From: Sanguinoderma infundibulare
Lineage: Eukaryota; Basidiomycota; Agaricomycetes; Polyporales; Polyporaceae
Length of the DNA stretch: 64,000 nucleotides
NCBI GenBank assembly: GCA_032821775.1
Contig: JAVLRN010000009.1
Coordinates: 2,761,385 to 2,825,384 of the forward strand
Direction: 5' to 3'
The position numbers and the translations under genes were made by a program. The notes beneath the pieces were generated by a model. The model had not been told where the DNA came from. It searched no databases and saw nothing but the letters and a program-made list of their open reading frames with translations. Numbering within the stretch: the stretch's first letter is position 1; each line of letters begins with the position of its first letter. This document shows, in pieces, positions 19,106 through 31,639 of the stretch.

Positions 19106-22100
19106 TCATGCGAGGCCGATCTTGGTCAGGTGTGAGCGCATGATGGCTTCGCCGACTGTGGAGAGGGGGCGACGGTGGCCAGGGTCAGCTACGCATGTCC
19201 GTCCGCCAGAAAGACACGAGATAGAAAAACGAGGACGAAACTAAACAAAACGAAACGGAACGATAGAGAGGGGGGAAGAAGCAGCGGAGGGGTGAAAAGA
19301 ATGGGATATGGACGAACGAGCGCGATAAGGAGGAGAGAAGGACGGAAATGGTACGGTCTGGTGTGGCACGCACCGTTGATGATGATCGACTGCGTCGCTT
19401 TGATGTCCTGAAACGACCGACAAGAATAGGGAAATAGCACATGGTTAGCGTGAGTTATGCACGAAGCGCAAGATGCGTGAGAGGGCGCCAAGAGCAGGCC
19501 GTGGAATCGTCCCACTCCACGAAGTGGAGAGCGCGAGGACGTGGAGAGAAAGAGATGGAAGAGAAGGAAGGGGTACGCACTAGCATTGACGTGAAGTGCT
19601 GCGGAGAGGAAAGAAGAGAGAAGAGCCTAGTCAGTAACGATCGCAATCGCAACGTGCGTGCCTCGAGAACGAACGAGATATGACAAGGAGGAACAGACGG
19701 CCAAGCGAAATACACACTGAGGCACTGACGAGGGAAGAAGTGGAAGTAGATGGATAAAGTAAATGGGTGCGCTGTGGGAGCGTACAAGGAATGACGGGAC
19801 TGAATGAAAGGCAAGGGAGCAGATGACGGTGAACTGAATGAAAGCGGGAGAAAGAGAAGAGACTCTAAAACGACAGAGAGCCGAGGGCACGCACCAAGTA
19901 TAGTGGTCGGTGAGAGACGTCTTTGCGGCGGTGGACCTGGATGAAATGGGCGCGGAAGTACTCGGACACCTCCTCAAACTCGTTTGGCCTGTCGCCGTAC
20001 GAGGAGATGCTGGGTCGGATCCCATGACGCCACGACGTCAGGCGTGTGAAGGGAGAGCGGACCGGGGGAGGAGGTGTGAAGAGTCGAGAAGAGGATGCCA
20101 GGGAGGCGGCGCCAGGCACAGGGAGGGAGAGGAAGGGCGAGCGTGCGAAGAAAAGCAAGAGAGAAAGAGGAAGGCGAGGCCGGGAGAGGATGACGTGCAG
20201 GGAAGCGGGTGCAGAGGAGGGTAGGAAGGGGAGGGGGTGATTAGCAAGCGCAGGTGCAAATGAGGCGGTGGGGTGGGGATGGATCGGCCGCAGCAGGGGC
20301 AAAGGAAGGAGGCAGTGGAAGGGTCGGAGAAGAGAGTTGGAAAGAACGAAAGGGTTCGAGAACGGTAAGCACGGGAAGCGGAGGGCAAAGGTTGGGAGAG
20401 GAGCTTACTATTTTCGGACTTTGATGCCGGACTCGAGTTTTTGTCGTAAGAGGTCGGTCTGTGGGGCACGGGCAGAGGTCAGGATGGACCAATGGCAAGC
20501 AGTAGGGGGTGCAAAGAAAAAGAGGGTACATGCCTTGTTGAGCATGAGGACGAGAGCGGCGTTTGACAGGAGCTTGTTGGAGCATATTGCGGTAAAGAGC
20601 TGGAGCGAGTCGTCTATGCGGTTTGTCCGCGGGTCTTCCTCCAGGTACTGTAAGGGTGCCGAGGAGGCGGGAGGAATAGTATCCAGGCACGGACAGGACG
20701 GCGCGTCCAGAGAGTCGGTGTGGGTCGAGGTCGATGAGCAGTGTGGTAAGGTTGGTTGCCGGAGGAAGCGAGGGCGGCAGAAATGACAAGGACCATAGCG
20801 AATCAGAAGGAAGAAAGATGGCAGGACGAGCGGGCGGCGGGAGACGACGAGAGCGAGGGGCGTCGGAGGCAGAGGACATGCACTTGTCAGAGATACACGA
20901 GTCTGCTGTGCAGCGTCAGAGACGTACCTGGTCAAAGGCGCTGATGGGCGCAAGGAAGATAATCGCGGTCGCTGGATTGGGAAACCGATGGTCAGTCGAC
21001 TCCCTAATCGAAACCGCTCTCGGCCGTGGACGACAGCCTTCTGCGCAGACGTCGGAGCAACAGCCAATCGCACCAAGCCAGGCACGACGGACGGCACGGA
21101 AGAGCGAGAAAGAGAAGCCATGCCCAGGCCAGGAAACTCACCGTCGTCAAAGAAGGGCACCCACGCGTGTCGCTGTCCAAATCAAGCACACGATCAGCAT
21201 CGGCACCCGCACCAGATCGCTTCCCCAGACAGCGTGCGAGAGAGCGAGAGACTTGCCTGTCCGCGCTGTCCGCCCAGAGCCGATTAGAAGACAGCAGAAG
21301 GAGGAGGGAAAAGGACGCACAGCACCGCCCACGTCGTACAGCAGCCAGTTGTAGTTTGTCCCGCCGAGGTTGATGTCGAACGCGTGCTCGGTCACACCGA
21401 TCGTCTGCAGTCGGACGTGCAGGATGTCCTCTGCGAATGCACCCTGTCAGCAATTCAGTCCGCACCCTCCCAGAAATCAATGCCCCACCATTCGACGGCA
21501 GATAGTCCGGCTGGGCGATACGTCCAATGTTGGCAAGGAAACTGTCCGCGAACAATGTCAGTAAGACGTCACCTCCGGCCTTCTCGGCTAGTCCTCGAGA
21601 GCGCACAACTCTGCGCCTACCGCCTCCGCCAACGCTGCGCACAAAGAGCAGCGGACGAGCGCGCCCAACAGTGGGGGGCACGACGGCAGCGATCCAAGGA
21701 AATGAGACCGTCCGCCAAACGAAACAGAACGACTTACAACGCCGCATACTCCTCCAGCTTCAGCTTGTTCCCCTTGAGCAAGCCCTGCACGCCTGGGTGC
21801 CACCATAGCATCTCGATCTCCTCCGTCAGCGCCGCCAGCGTCTTGGCCACAATGTTCGTCACCCCCGACGACCCCGCCTGCTTCCCTCCCCCGACCGACT
21901 TTTGGAATCCATCCGCCAGTGGCCACGACCGGCTGCCCGACGTCAGCGCCTGCCACCCAGAGCGCACGTAGACCCCGGTCTTGCCCCCGGCGACGTGGAT
22001 CCCGCCAGAGAGCTCCGACGCGAGCGCATCCTCGGACGCGACCAGCGGCAGCAGCTTGTTCCTCAACTGCCCCAGCTCCGGGAACCACGCCGGGTTCGGG

Positions 22101-22662
22101 TGCCCCCGCGAGTGCGTCGAGCTCCCGCTCCCGCTTCCACTCCCCGTCCCACTCCCCGCGTATGAATCCGAGGTGGACGCGGATGCCATGAACCGCGGCG
22201 CGGCGAGGGTGCTGGTAAGGGGATCGCCCGAGCCGGACGCGCCCAGGCCGTACTCCCAGTCGAGCTCGTCGAGGATCATCCGGACGGCTTTGAGGATGTT
22301 GAAGTAAACGATCGGCCGCCACGACGGCCGCTCGCGGTCGAGGGTCGAGGACGAGTAGTAGAGCTGAAACTGCTTTTGGAGCGTCGATTTGCCCGACTCG
22401 GCCTGCCCGAGCAACATCACTGTCCACGAATCAAGCAGTGTCTAGTGTTGGCAGGGAGGAGATACGCACCTTTGACGTCCCGAGACTTCTTCTTCCTCAT
22501 AGCCTCGCGCTCGCGCTGTGGGGCACGTCACATACGCATATGGTCGGCTGCGAGGATCGATGGGTGATAGAGAGACGGCCGACGCACCTTGAGGTCCTCG
22601 TCGATGGCGTTGCTGACGCGGAGTGCCTCCTCCTCCTCTGCGGGGCTGCGGCGCTGGCGCAT
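19106..22662 (-). CDS. Divergent large G-protein alpha subunit
   Basis: Heterotrimeric G-alpha of the long basidiomycete type, with about a dozen exons, some tiny, and introns up to ~450 nt. The N-terminus reads MRQRRSPAEEEEALRVSNAI then KKKSRDVKV; an upstream exon is possible. Visible motifs: P-loop LGQAESGKST (near 22400), a Gly/Ser-rich insert of roughly 120 residues, switch I with the ADP-ribosylatable Arg (VRLQTIGVTE), switch II DVGGA|RHAWVPFFDD, AIIFLAPISAFDQ, YLEEDPRTNRIDDSLQLF, NK|TDLLRQK (the NKxD motif), YGDRPNEFEEVSEYFRAHF, HFTSML, DIKATQS and a C-terminus MRSHLTKIGLA. The NK|TD join needs a GC-AG intron. The residue after DVGG is Ala rather than Gln with the only visible acceptor. 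The C-terminus lacks the cysteine of Gi-type subunits and no MGxxxS myristoylation signal is seen, so receptor coupling is doubtful. Confidence 0.8.
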
Positions 22663-22749
22663 GCTGTCCTTTACGTGTCCTTGGTCAGTGGCCGAGCGAG
22701 CTCCGAGGAACTCAAACGAGAGGGCTTGTGCTTGAGGAGGATGGATCAC

Positions 22750-25700
22750 GCTCGGAGATATCGTGCGCCGGGCGCGGGACGGAAACAGACAGACGCAGCG
22801 GGCACAGGCGGCGACACGGGCGCAGGCGCGGAAATCCGCAAAGAAGCAGTCTCTGAGGGAGAGGAAGAGGAAGGGGCAGGGATCCCGGGGCGAGGATAGA
22901 GAGAGCGAGGTCGGAACAGGGAGAGGGCAGAGAGGTATATCGCCCGCGCCGTCCCACGGCGAGGATTACATTGTGATGGAGAAGAAGAGGCCATCATCAT
23001 TGTCTGATACTCACCGGTCACCCATGACAGCTCCCTCCTCCGCGTCCGTCTCCCCGGCGTCTGCGTCCAGACCTGCACACCGAGCACACCATCCACACGT
23101 CCACCCCGCACAGCCTCTTTCCCTCCACCCCTGCCGCTTGTGCCGCGAAAGTGTATTTCCAGCCTTACGTATTCCTCCTGCAACCTCTCTCTTCCGCAAA
23201 CGCATATGATACTCCCTTCTTCTCCTCCGGCTAACGTCCGACGCCCCGCGCTCGCCCTCATCCCCAACGACCGGTCGCCATCCGGGTCCCCGGACGTCCA
23301 ATGACATAGGTGATAATCGGGGCCCAGGACCACAACGCCCAATGTCAACGTAGACTATTCTGATGCCCTCCCCCGGCCCCGTCCCGCCGGCCCATCGCTA
23401 CCATGCGTTGTTGGAAACGCGGGCCGGTGGTATACACGTATACATAGTACAGAGTCTAAGTTCGCCACTGGTAAGGCACGAGAGAACGTCGAGGGCGTCG
23501 TGCCTGCGGCAGCGGCTGGCGATCAGTTACCGTATCCCAATCCGGCGTCTCGGCGCGCGATCGAGCCGACCTGAAGCGCCACAAAGATCTCCACAGGCGC
23601 CCGTGCCTCCACTTGAACTTGAACATGTTTTCAAGGCGGCCTTTTGCTAGCTGGTCTCACTGGCAAACCTCCCCCTCCCTCCCCTGTGTCTCAAAGCCCG
23701 CGTCCAGCCTGTGCTCGGGCTCATGAATACATGAATACATGAATTGGCCCAAGTACGTCGCATGCCATCACGCGCCTGCCGAGCACTTCTCAATCGGCTT
23801 GTCCGTCCTTGACTCGTTGCCAGCCCGGCCTTGCATGTGCGAACGCGCGCGGTGTGTGCATACGCGTGCACACATACGATTGGTTCACAATCTAGGGAAG
23901 GCTAGACGGTGGAGGGCGTGCCTTGCAGTGCTCTGATACACGCATACACACATATCGTGTGCGCTGCGCAGATCCCGAGGAGTCACACCCGGATCGCGCC
24001 CGCGCGCCATCCTACCTGACACCCCTTCTGATTCGGGATGAAAACCGTGGTTCCAATTCACAATGCGCGCTCTGGCTCGGGCGACGCGGATTCGGAATCC
24101 GGGGTTTTATGTAAAATCGCCAACGCGCCGCGATTCAGAAGGTCGACGACCATCGTTGACACATCGATGGTCAGATGAACGCACGGACGACCGAAAACGG
24201 ATCTGGCGAGCCAGATACGCTGTCACGATGGACGACGCGACAGAACGGCCGCGTCAGAACAGAACCCGATGGACGACATTGTCATCATCCATTCCGGTCA
24301 GGATTCAGCAAGTTCAAGTCTCACGAAAGAGATCCAGCACGCGCTCGAAAAGGCAAGCACGTCCTTGCGCGACCCCTCCGAACCTCGCGACCACGCGCTT
24401 CCTCAAGCGTTCCCCCTGCCCGAGTGGGTGCCGCGCGCGACAGGGGACATGGTGGGATCTGCTCCCCCCCAGTGGTACGTACGTGGTGCGTGTGCACGCT
24501 GTGGGCGCGTCCTTGACCTTGACCTCTTCCAATGATTTATGTAGGCAGGCGCGGGAACGCTGGAGTCCGAGATAACCAGCAGCGGCCTAATCCCGGATGA
24601 CTCACCCTCGTACTCCCAACAACACAGCACCGAGCAGTCTCCGATCAAGCCCGCCCGCGTGTGTCACTCTGTGTGGCCGTGCGCGAGGGTTTGCGCCAGG
24701 CGTTCGCACGTATGTATATGTACGTGTACGACGCGAGCGCCGTCGGCGGCGATTAGCATCGGCTCGGGCTATGGACCGTCCGACGTTCAGCGGCTCGACG
24801 CCGCAGGGTCAAGGCATTTGAACCCCTCGCACAAGGTTGGCATTGTCTCAAAAGTACTGTTCATCACGTCCATCCGTCTCTCGATTGCGATTACACCCGC
24901 CCGCGGGCCTCACCAAGGTGCCCGAATCCAGTTGACGAAGAGATCCGGTCAACGGTCGTGGGCATAGTTATGCATGCGGCGGCCGGTGGCGCGCGGTTCT
25001 GCGGCTCTTGCACCGCCATGACGCTCTCAGTCGCCACTGGTTGAAATTTCGCGCTTCCAGTCTTCCGTTCGTTTCGCTCCATTCCTGGTCCTTCGTTTTA
25101 TGGCTTTGACTCTCATTCTCCATCATGCCTCGTGTAGGTTAGGCCTCGCCGAATCCGAATCCGAATCCGAATCCTCATTCCCAGAAGTTGGCAACCCCCG
25201 TGTGTCAGCAAAAGACGATCGGGTTCGCTCTCGCGGTCATCCTCCGAAGTTATGAAGTCAAGTCCTGATCGCCACCTCAAGCGTGGCAAATGGTCCGCAA
25301 TTCCGCTCGCGGCCGGAAGAAGTGACCGTGTTCGAACGTCCCCACGCGTCCTCCCCCGCGAACCATCGTTCTCTAGATCTGCCCCGGGGTTTCAGCCTGA
25401 CGCTCCCAGCTTCCTGCCAGACGACCTCGGGCGGCTCTCGTCTCGCACTCGGCCATCTGCCGTCTTACGGCGCAAGGAATGCTCTGCGATCCGTCCGATC
25501 CTGAACCCTGCCACCCTACAACCGTCTGTTCTCGAACGTCGGTCTGCGGGCGGGCGTTCAGACCTCTACCTCATTGGCAGATAGTTTTTGGATGCTCCAC
25601 GGTCCATGCTTGCTGCTCTCGCTACGCACTCCGAGCGGCCGAGCACCGCAGTGCGAACGGGAACGTCCAAGCTAGCGGGTTATATGGGTGAGCGGGTGAT

Positions 25701-26034
25701 CGTGAGCGTTTGGGCGAGCGCATCGGCTCTCCAGTGTGGTCTTACGAACCCGGGTGGGAACAGACGGCTGATGCTTCGAATCCCGTGCCGTTTGCCCGTT
25801 GGTAAGCGGGCACTCACTGTGGTCGATGGTGTCGCTGGCGTTGAGCGGGCGTGCGCTGGAGGGCCCGGGGACTTGCCGGGGAGCGCTCTTCGAGTATGCT
25901 TAACACTTATAGAGTCATACTGTGATTGTGTGTACGCAGCGCGGGGACGTTGATGTTTTCTCTGGAGGTCGGCTCCCTCCGATCAGCGTTGGTCGTCAAA
26001 TGATCATGACCTCCGGAGACGGCATGCACTGGTG
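22750..26034. other. Gene-poor stretch between the G-alpha and inverted-repeat arm
   Basis: I see no recognisable gene here. The longest frames (for example 22763-23209 plus, 22746-23348 minus) are Arg/Ser/Pro-rich and overlap on opposite strands, as expected of random GC-rich sequence. A frame at 24269-24535 (MDDIVIIHSGQDSASSSLTK) has a more protein-like start and ends near a GTACGT donor, but nothing supports it further. It probably includes the promoter of the G-alpha gene. Confidence 0.4.
25149..25172 (+). repeat. Hexamer microsatellite (CCGAAT)4
   Basis: Four perfect tandem copies of CCGAAT lie in the gene-poor stretch. There is no sign of function. Confidence 0.8.
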
Positions 26035-26098
26035 GTGCAAGAGAGCATCATATATAACACGCAGCAACATGTTGATATCACTCCACTACAGGTATATC

Positions 26099-28435
26099 CT
26101 ACGCGCAAAGTTCCTCGGGAATAACATCACAAAGGCGACGGATGAAAACACTCCCATCTTCCGCCCCCGACGACAGTGTTCTCCCATCCGCGGAGAAAGC
26201 TACTTTCTTAACCCAGTCCTTATGCTCGCGGAACGTCGCCACGCACAAACCGTCTCGAGTCCTCCACAGTCGGACTGTCTTATCTGAGGATCGCGACGCG
26301 ATGTACCGCCCGCATGGAGAGAAGCACGGATCGCGAACAAAGTTGCTACGCCCGCAGAGCGAGAGGAGCATCGCGCCACTGTTTGAATCCCAGATGTTCA
26401 TCGTCCCGTCCGCCGATGCGGATAGCAGCGCCCCGTCCGGTGAAAACGCCACTTTGATTACCCGGCTCGTGTAGCCCTGCAACGTGAGGAGCTGCTTTCC
26501 TGTATTGCCATCCCAGATCCGGACAGGGTGGTCGTCGGACGTGGTGGCGACGCGCTTGCTGTAAGACGCGGTGGCGAGGCGCGTGCTGTCAGGATGGAAA
26601 GCGAAATCCTGGAGGTAACCGTCGCTAAGGACCATGTGCCGTGCGCCCGATGCTACGTCCCAAACGCAACACTGCTTATCACCCCAGCCCGAGGCAAGCC
26701 ACCGGCCGTCCGGAGAAAAGCAGATGGAGCGGATCTCCTCCTGGTCCGCACCTGTGAGGAGGTGGAGCTGCTGGGACTTCCGGACGTCCCACAGGCGCAC
26801 AGCCGGGGCCCCTTCCCATATGCGGCTAGGATAACCATCGTGGTCGTATACGAGGGCGATCGTGGTCCCGTCTGGTGACCACACACAACTCGAGTGGCCC
26901 TCGAACGTCGCGACTTTGAGGGCCCCTCCTTGGCTGATGTTCCAAATCACAACGTTCCTCCCGTCAAACCGGGAGACGCCGGATGCGAGATACCGACTAT
27001 CTGGGGAGAACGCGAGTGATATGATGGCTCCGTTGAGAGGATGGAACCATTCATGGGAGACCTGGCGGTCCGAGCTCCACAGAATGATGATGGAATCCAT
27101 GGACCCGGTTGCGATCCACTTGCTGTCCGAAGACACGGCGAGCGACTTGACTGGGCCATCATGGCCGGTGGTTGTCCCTACACAACTGATGAGCTGCCTT
27201 GCCACCATCGTCCTCTTTGAGACTCACAGACTACTTTGTTCGACTGAAGAGCAATTGCATTGCGTTTGCCGAGAATCGGGAAATACGGTCGGAGCTCTTG
27301 ACTCCAGAATGCATCCCGATGGCGTGATAGCTGGGAGGATCGGAAGATTACTGAGGGTTGAGCTACACGGTCGAGTTCCACGTCGAGCCTTAAGTATCCG
27401 AACGTAATCCTGCCCGCTGCGGACAGCATCCGATGGGCGTCGCATGCAGATTTAACCATGAGGGTTACTGTGACCTCCTTCAAATTTGCAGAACGGAAAG
27501 TCTTCAAGAACTCGACGGTCTTCATAATTTCCCGAGCGTGGACATTTGCCAGCGAGTTGATGATCAGAAAGCGTAGCTGAGCCCATTCGTTCGGCTGTGG
27601 AAGTGAATGCCATTGTTCTGAGCAGATCGAAGGGAGTGAGTATACGACGAATGGGTTGCCGTAGGTTGATGCAAGGTAGTGAGGGACTCACTATATTTTG
27701 CGATAGTCAAGGACAAAGTCTCCACCGTGGCTTTAGCCATCTCTAGCAGAAACTCCCCTGCCGTTTTATCCACCCTTTCGCCTATCTAAAATGAGGAGCC
27801 CGAAGGTCAGAGATTGTCACGGAGACATGCGGGATGGCCCTTACTTGAAGCGTCCTTAGTTGTAATTGTCTACATGAACGTTGTCCGGTCACGAGTAGAT
27901 TCGGGCTAGCACTTTTCTCGATGTACACAATCCGGCAGAAGAGCTCTTTGGCGCTTGGAAATGCCGCGAGGAGGCGAACGAACTCGAGATCTGTCGCAAA
28001 AGTCATGTTGCAGAATCGGAGGGTCTGAATGTGCGTTCCAGATACACGACAGTGTGTGAGACTCGACTGGTGCAGAATGGTGTTCTTTTGGAGTGGCGAG
28101 GAGGAGAATTCGATTTCGGTGAGGTTAGGAAGCATTTTGAGGGGGAGGGAAGGCACCAAGTCGGTCGGATACATGGCTATCCTTCGAACGAGGGGTGCAA
28201 GTTGTGGTTTGGCGCGGAGGAAGTCACGAAGGCCGAAGATACGTTTTATACTGGTGATCTTGACGCAGGAAATGAGAAGAGAGAAACTACGAGGACGGAG
28301 TTGACGACATGTGAGGGAAAAATTGCGCAGGGCGCGGCGATCGTCGCATGAATGGCCAATGACCTTCTCAATAACTTCCCAAGGGAGAGAGGGGGACATA
28401 GCGAGTCGAGTGCCGAATGCGAAGACGAGAGCCAT
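26099..28435 (-). CDS. F-box-WD40 fusion protein, copy 3 (717 aa, intact)
   Basis: Minus-strand exons 28435-27845 (591 nt), 27785-27692 (94), 27617-27228 (390) and 27177-26099 (1079) total 2154 nt, a multiple of three, with the same intron positions as copy 2. The F-box reads LPWEVIEKVIGHSCDDRRAL. WD40 repeats include IILWSS, VVIWNIS, VRLWDV, CVWDVAS, VRIWDGN, MNIWDS and VRLWRT. Repeat 5 carries an expanded loop (SYSKRVATTSDDH) not seen in the other copies. The third intron is 50 nt, against 55 in copies 2 and 4; that 5-nt difference would break a read-through F-box frame but is harmless within an intron. Confidence 0.85.
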
Positions 28436-29624
28436 AGCGGGTCGTGGGGGGAATGGGAGGAGGACAAGGCAGGAGGAGTACACGCGGCCGATGCAGTGTG
28501 CCCGGTGAGATAGTCTTTGAGCCGCAGTAGCCCCGAGGGTCAGAAGGCTCGGTATTTGATAGCCGCCTACAACGCTTCGGACTTGTCCACATTGAACTCA
28601 AAAATGCCCTGAGCCCTCGGGTCCAGTCTCGCAATGTGAATGGACAGGCTTCTGACTGACCGCCTTGTTATTTCAGCCGTGTCCACACAGCGTTGAGAGT
28701 TTATTCCGATGCGAACTGTGGAATGACATCACGAGCCACTCCTCTTATTTTCAAGTCCGGAGCAGAGGAATTCACCATGTGCAACTTCCGGACCACCTGC
28801 GCCCCGGAAGCCCAAGCCCCAGGTGTAAACTGCGTGCACTTCTACACGACACAGCCAATGAGCCTGTACAATGCGCGGCGAACGATTACCTGTATCGGTA
28901 CAAGTACGTATACACTGGATTAGTATTGATACTAGTTTGAATAGTTGCACGGACGTAATTGTAGTAGGGTTCTGTCGGGCAGTGTCCCGGCTAGATCCTA
29001 ACAGACGGCGACTGGATCGCGGGTAACGATGGGATATGATACGACGGAGAGGCAGATAGAGTAACCCAATCCGACACATGTGGTCACGTGCCAGATCGAC
29101 CTCCGGTTCGACCTCGGCGCGCGGCGAAGGTGCGTGATCGCGACTCGACCAAAGCTTGACTAGTTGACTGCTCGCTCGAGGCAGGTGTTCGATAGAGACG
29201 ACTATCACCACATACTGACCAGCTCCAGTCAGGATCCCGGGACGGTTGCACGCGCAGGCTGACAGAGTGGTGGCGGGTAGGAGAAGCAGCCACTCCCGGG
29301 TGGCAGTATTGCTACAGCCTCCCCTGTCCATGCGCTCGAGTTGGGCGTCGAGGAGGAAGCCGAAGGCCAGGGGGGTGATCATGATGCTGGTCTTGAAGTT
29401 GAAGGTGTGTGCGAGGCTCCTTGCTGATGTTCTGGCCCAGTTCTGCGCACTGGAACGTGGTCGCTGACTGACTATACGATCCGTAATCAACAGGGGGCGA
29501 TCTTGAAACGATTCACATGCCGAAGCTGAAATGTGCCGTACATGTCCGGGTACGTCCTCTCGAAGGCCAAAGCGCGCCAGTCTGAGCTTTTGCAAGCTGA
29601 ACTGACGACAAGCTCGCTGACAGG

Positions 29625-30560
29625 TCATGGTGGCGCCGCAATTGATATTACTCGCTCGAATCAGGCTTTCGAAAGGACAGTGCAGTACGACATCTTCGAT
29701 AAGGTTGTCGATGCGCTCAAGTTTGACGTCGAGGATGATGGCGGCCGGACGAAGCTGAACTTGAATTTGAAGGCGTATGTGATTCTACCGGTTGATATGT
29801 GCGCACTCCGAGTCGAATGGCTGTATGACCCGCGACCGATAGATGGAGAGTGCGTCGCCAATCTTGAAGCGACTGGGCATTTTGGAGCTGCAGGAGGCTG
29901 ACATCGAGAGCGCAGGCGCAGACGTCCACCTCTGCCACCTGGAGAATATCACGACCTTCGGCAAGTTCGCCTGCACGTCCATCGACGACGTGGACCTTTG
30001 GCTCGAAGAAATCGAGGACGAGGTAAGGGCTGCCACCCTCGCTAGTTCAGTTCCCGTCAATAGTGACATTCCAATCCACGTTCGTCCACTAGCAAACTGC
30101 TACCACATCGCCTTGACAGCCCACTAACATGACCCGCTTGACACCAAACCGCAGCCTTCTCTCACCACGACGTCATCGGTGCAGCGATCCTCGCTAGTAA
30201 CGGTGACTGCACGGAGTATTTCCAGCACCCGGTCACTCATAAGCCAAGTACCACCGGGAGCATCTCGTTCAGCGAGGTGAGTTTGCTCTTCCTTGAATAT
30301 ACCTGGTTTTCAGATACACCATTGTTCGTCACGCTAAACCATACGTCTCTGTGCAGGCCCAAGCGTACCAGCTCGGCCATCATCTACCGCGACACGCCAC
30401 CTTCAGCGTCCGGGACAGTGCGCGATTCGTTGCGCACGCCCGGAACCGACTTTTGTCGAACCCGCTGTCGAACCCCACGGGTCCATACCATTCGAGTGTC
30501 GCATCTTATGCCCATGCCACCGTGAGAGGGCTAGATGTCGCCGTTCTGTGTTGCTGGTGA
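29625..30560 (+). pseudogene. Block E2, unrecognised multi-exon gene relic (right copy)
   Basis: Inverted counterpart of 6380-7192. It starts at an ATG near 29628 (MVAPQLILLAR), loses one A in the following codons (frameshift against the left copy), then carries ALKFDVEDDGGRTKLNLNLK, LKRLGILELQEADIESAGAD, ITTFGKFACTSIDDVDLWLE, HHDVIGAAILASNGD and a last exon AQAYQLGHHL...ATFSVRDSARFVAHAR. Its lesions differ from those of the left copy, so the two decayed independently after duplication. Family unknown. Confidence 0.4.
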
Positions 30561-30930
30561 TCAGCTCGACCATCCGGTGGTTTCGGGGCTCTGTCCTAGG
30601 CTGCCTGAGGGTCACAGTGCGAGACGGGCACCGCACGAGTCTGGAGCACCGCGTACACTGACGGCAAGGACAGCGCAGAGGAGAAGCTGGCAAGGAGAAC
30701 GAGCAGGAGCGGAAGACGGAGAGGGACCGACGCCCGTCTCCCGTCACTGGCGGGTCTATGTGGCCCTGTTTGTCCGTCACGCTGCGTTTCGCATCCCTCT
30801 GTGTCGGGCGCGTCATCAATCGTCATTGCCATCTGCCTCCGATCGCAGATCTCATGCTCGTTCTCGCCCCTTGCCGCCTCCCCTGTTCTCCTTCCACCCT
30901 CGTCTTTTCACGACCCTTCATCCACTAGCC

Positions 30931-31633
30931 ATGCCGCGCACCGAAGAGACTGCGAGCTTCAAGGTCCTCCGCGTCCCGCGTGCGAGCTATCTCGCATGTA
31001 CTCACTTGCTCGTCAGTTCAATCACACCATGATTCGGGTCAAGGACCCCGAGGCTTCCCTCAAGTTCTACACAGAGGTCTGTCTTTATTTCTACATCCGA
31101 TATCGACGTCTTCGTTGACCCTGCTTGCTAGGTTCTCGGCATGGATGTCGTCGCCAGTCCGTCCTATGCCTCCCTCTTCTCATTATCACACGCTGACCGG
31201 CCTTGTCCCCCGAATACAACTCACAACAGAGCGTGCGTTCGAGACGTTCACCCTCTACTTCCTCGCCTACGACCACGGCCAGGGCACGAACGCCGACAAC
31301 TGCTTCCGCCGCGAGGGCATCCTCGAGCTCACCCACAACCACGGCACCGAGTCCGACGCCAACTTCCAAGGCTACGCCAGCGGCAACCAGGAGCCCGGCC
31401 GCGGGTTCGGCCACATCTCCATCTCAGTCGACGACGTCGAGAAGGCCTGCGCCCGCTTCGAGTCCCTCGGCGTCCGTTTCCAGAAGCGGCTCACCGATGG
31501 AACCATGAAGAACATGGCCTTCATCGTCGACCCCGACGGGTCCATCCTGTCATTCCTTTCTGCTTCAGTATCTCTTGCTCATCGTATGCGCAGGTACTGG
31601 GTCGCGGTCATCCCCGAGTCCCTCAAAGTCTGA
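30931..31633 (+). CDS. GLO1: Glyoxalase I copy 3, catalytic glutamate lost
   Basis: The same five-exon structure as copy 2, all in frame: [11 protein letters not shown] (30931-30963), [28 protein letters not shown], the large exon from [15 protein letters not shown] through [11 protein letters not shown], then [12 protein letters not shown] to the TGA at 31631-31633. In copies 1 and 2 the last exon reads YWVEI. Here GAG has become GCG, so the glutamate that serves as metal ligand and catalytic base in glyoxalase I is alanine. The other ligands (His of FNHTM, Glu of LELTH, His of GFGHI) remain. A folded but inactive protein, or a gene in early decay, is the likely result. Confidence 0.75.
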
Positions 31634-31639
31634 AGTGTT

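Noticed and set aside
22746..23348. 200-codon minus-strand frame upstream of the G-alpha gene as its first exon
   Set aside because: The sequence is low-complexity and has no G-alpha features; it stops before the known N-terminal helix. A short upstream exon may exist but I could not place it.
25755..25800. tRNA B-box-like CTTCGAATCCCG
   Set aside because: No A box or clover-leaf arms could be found at the proper distance on the same strand.
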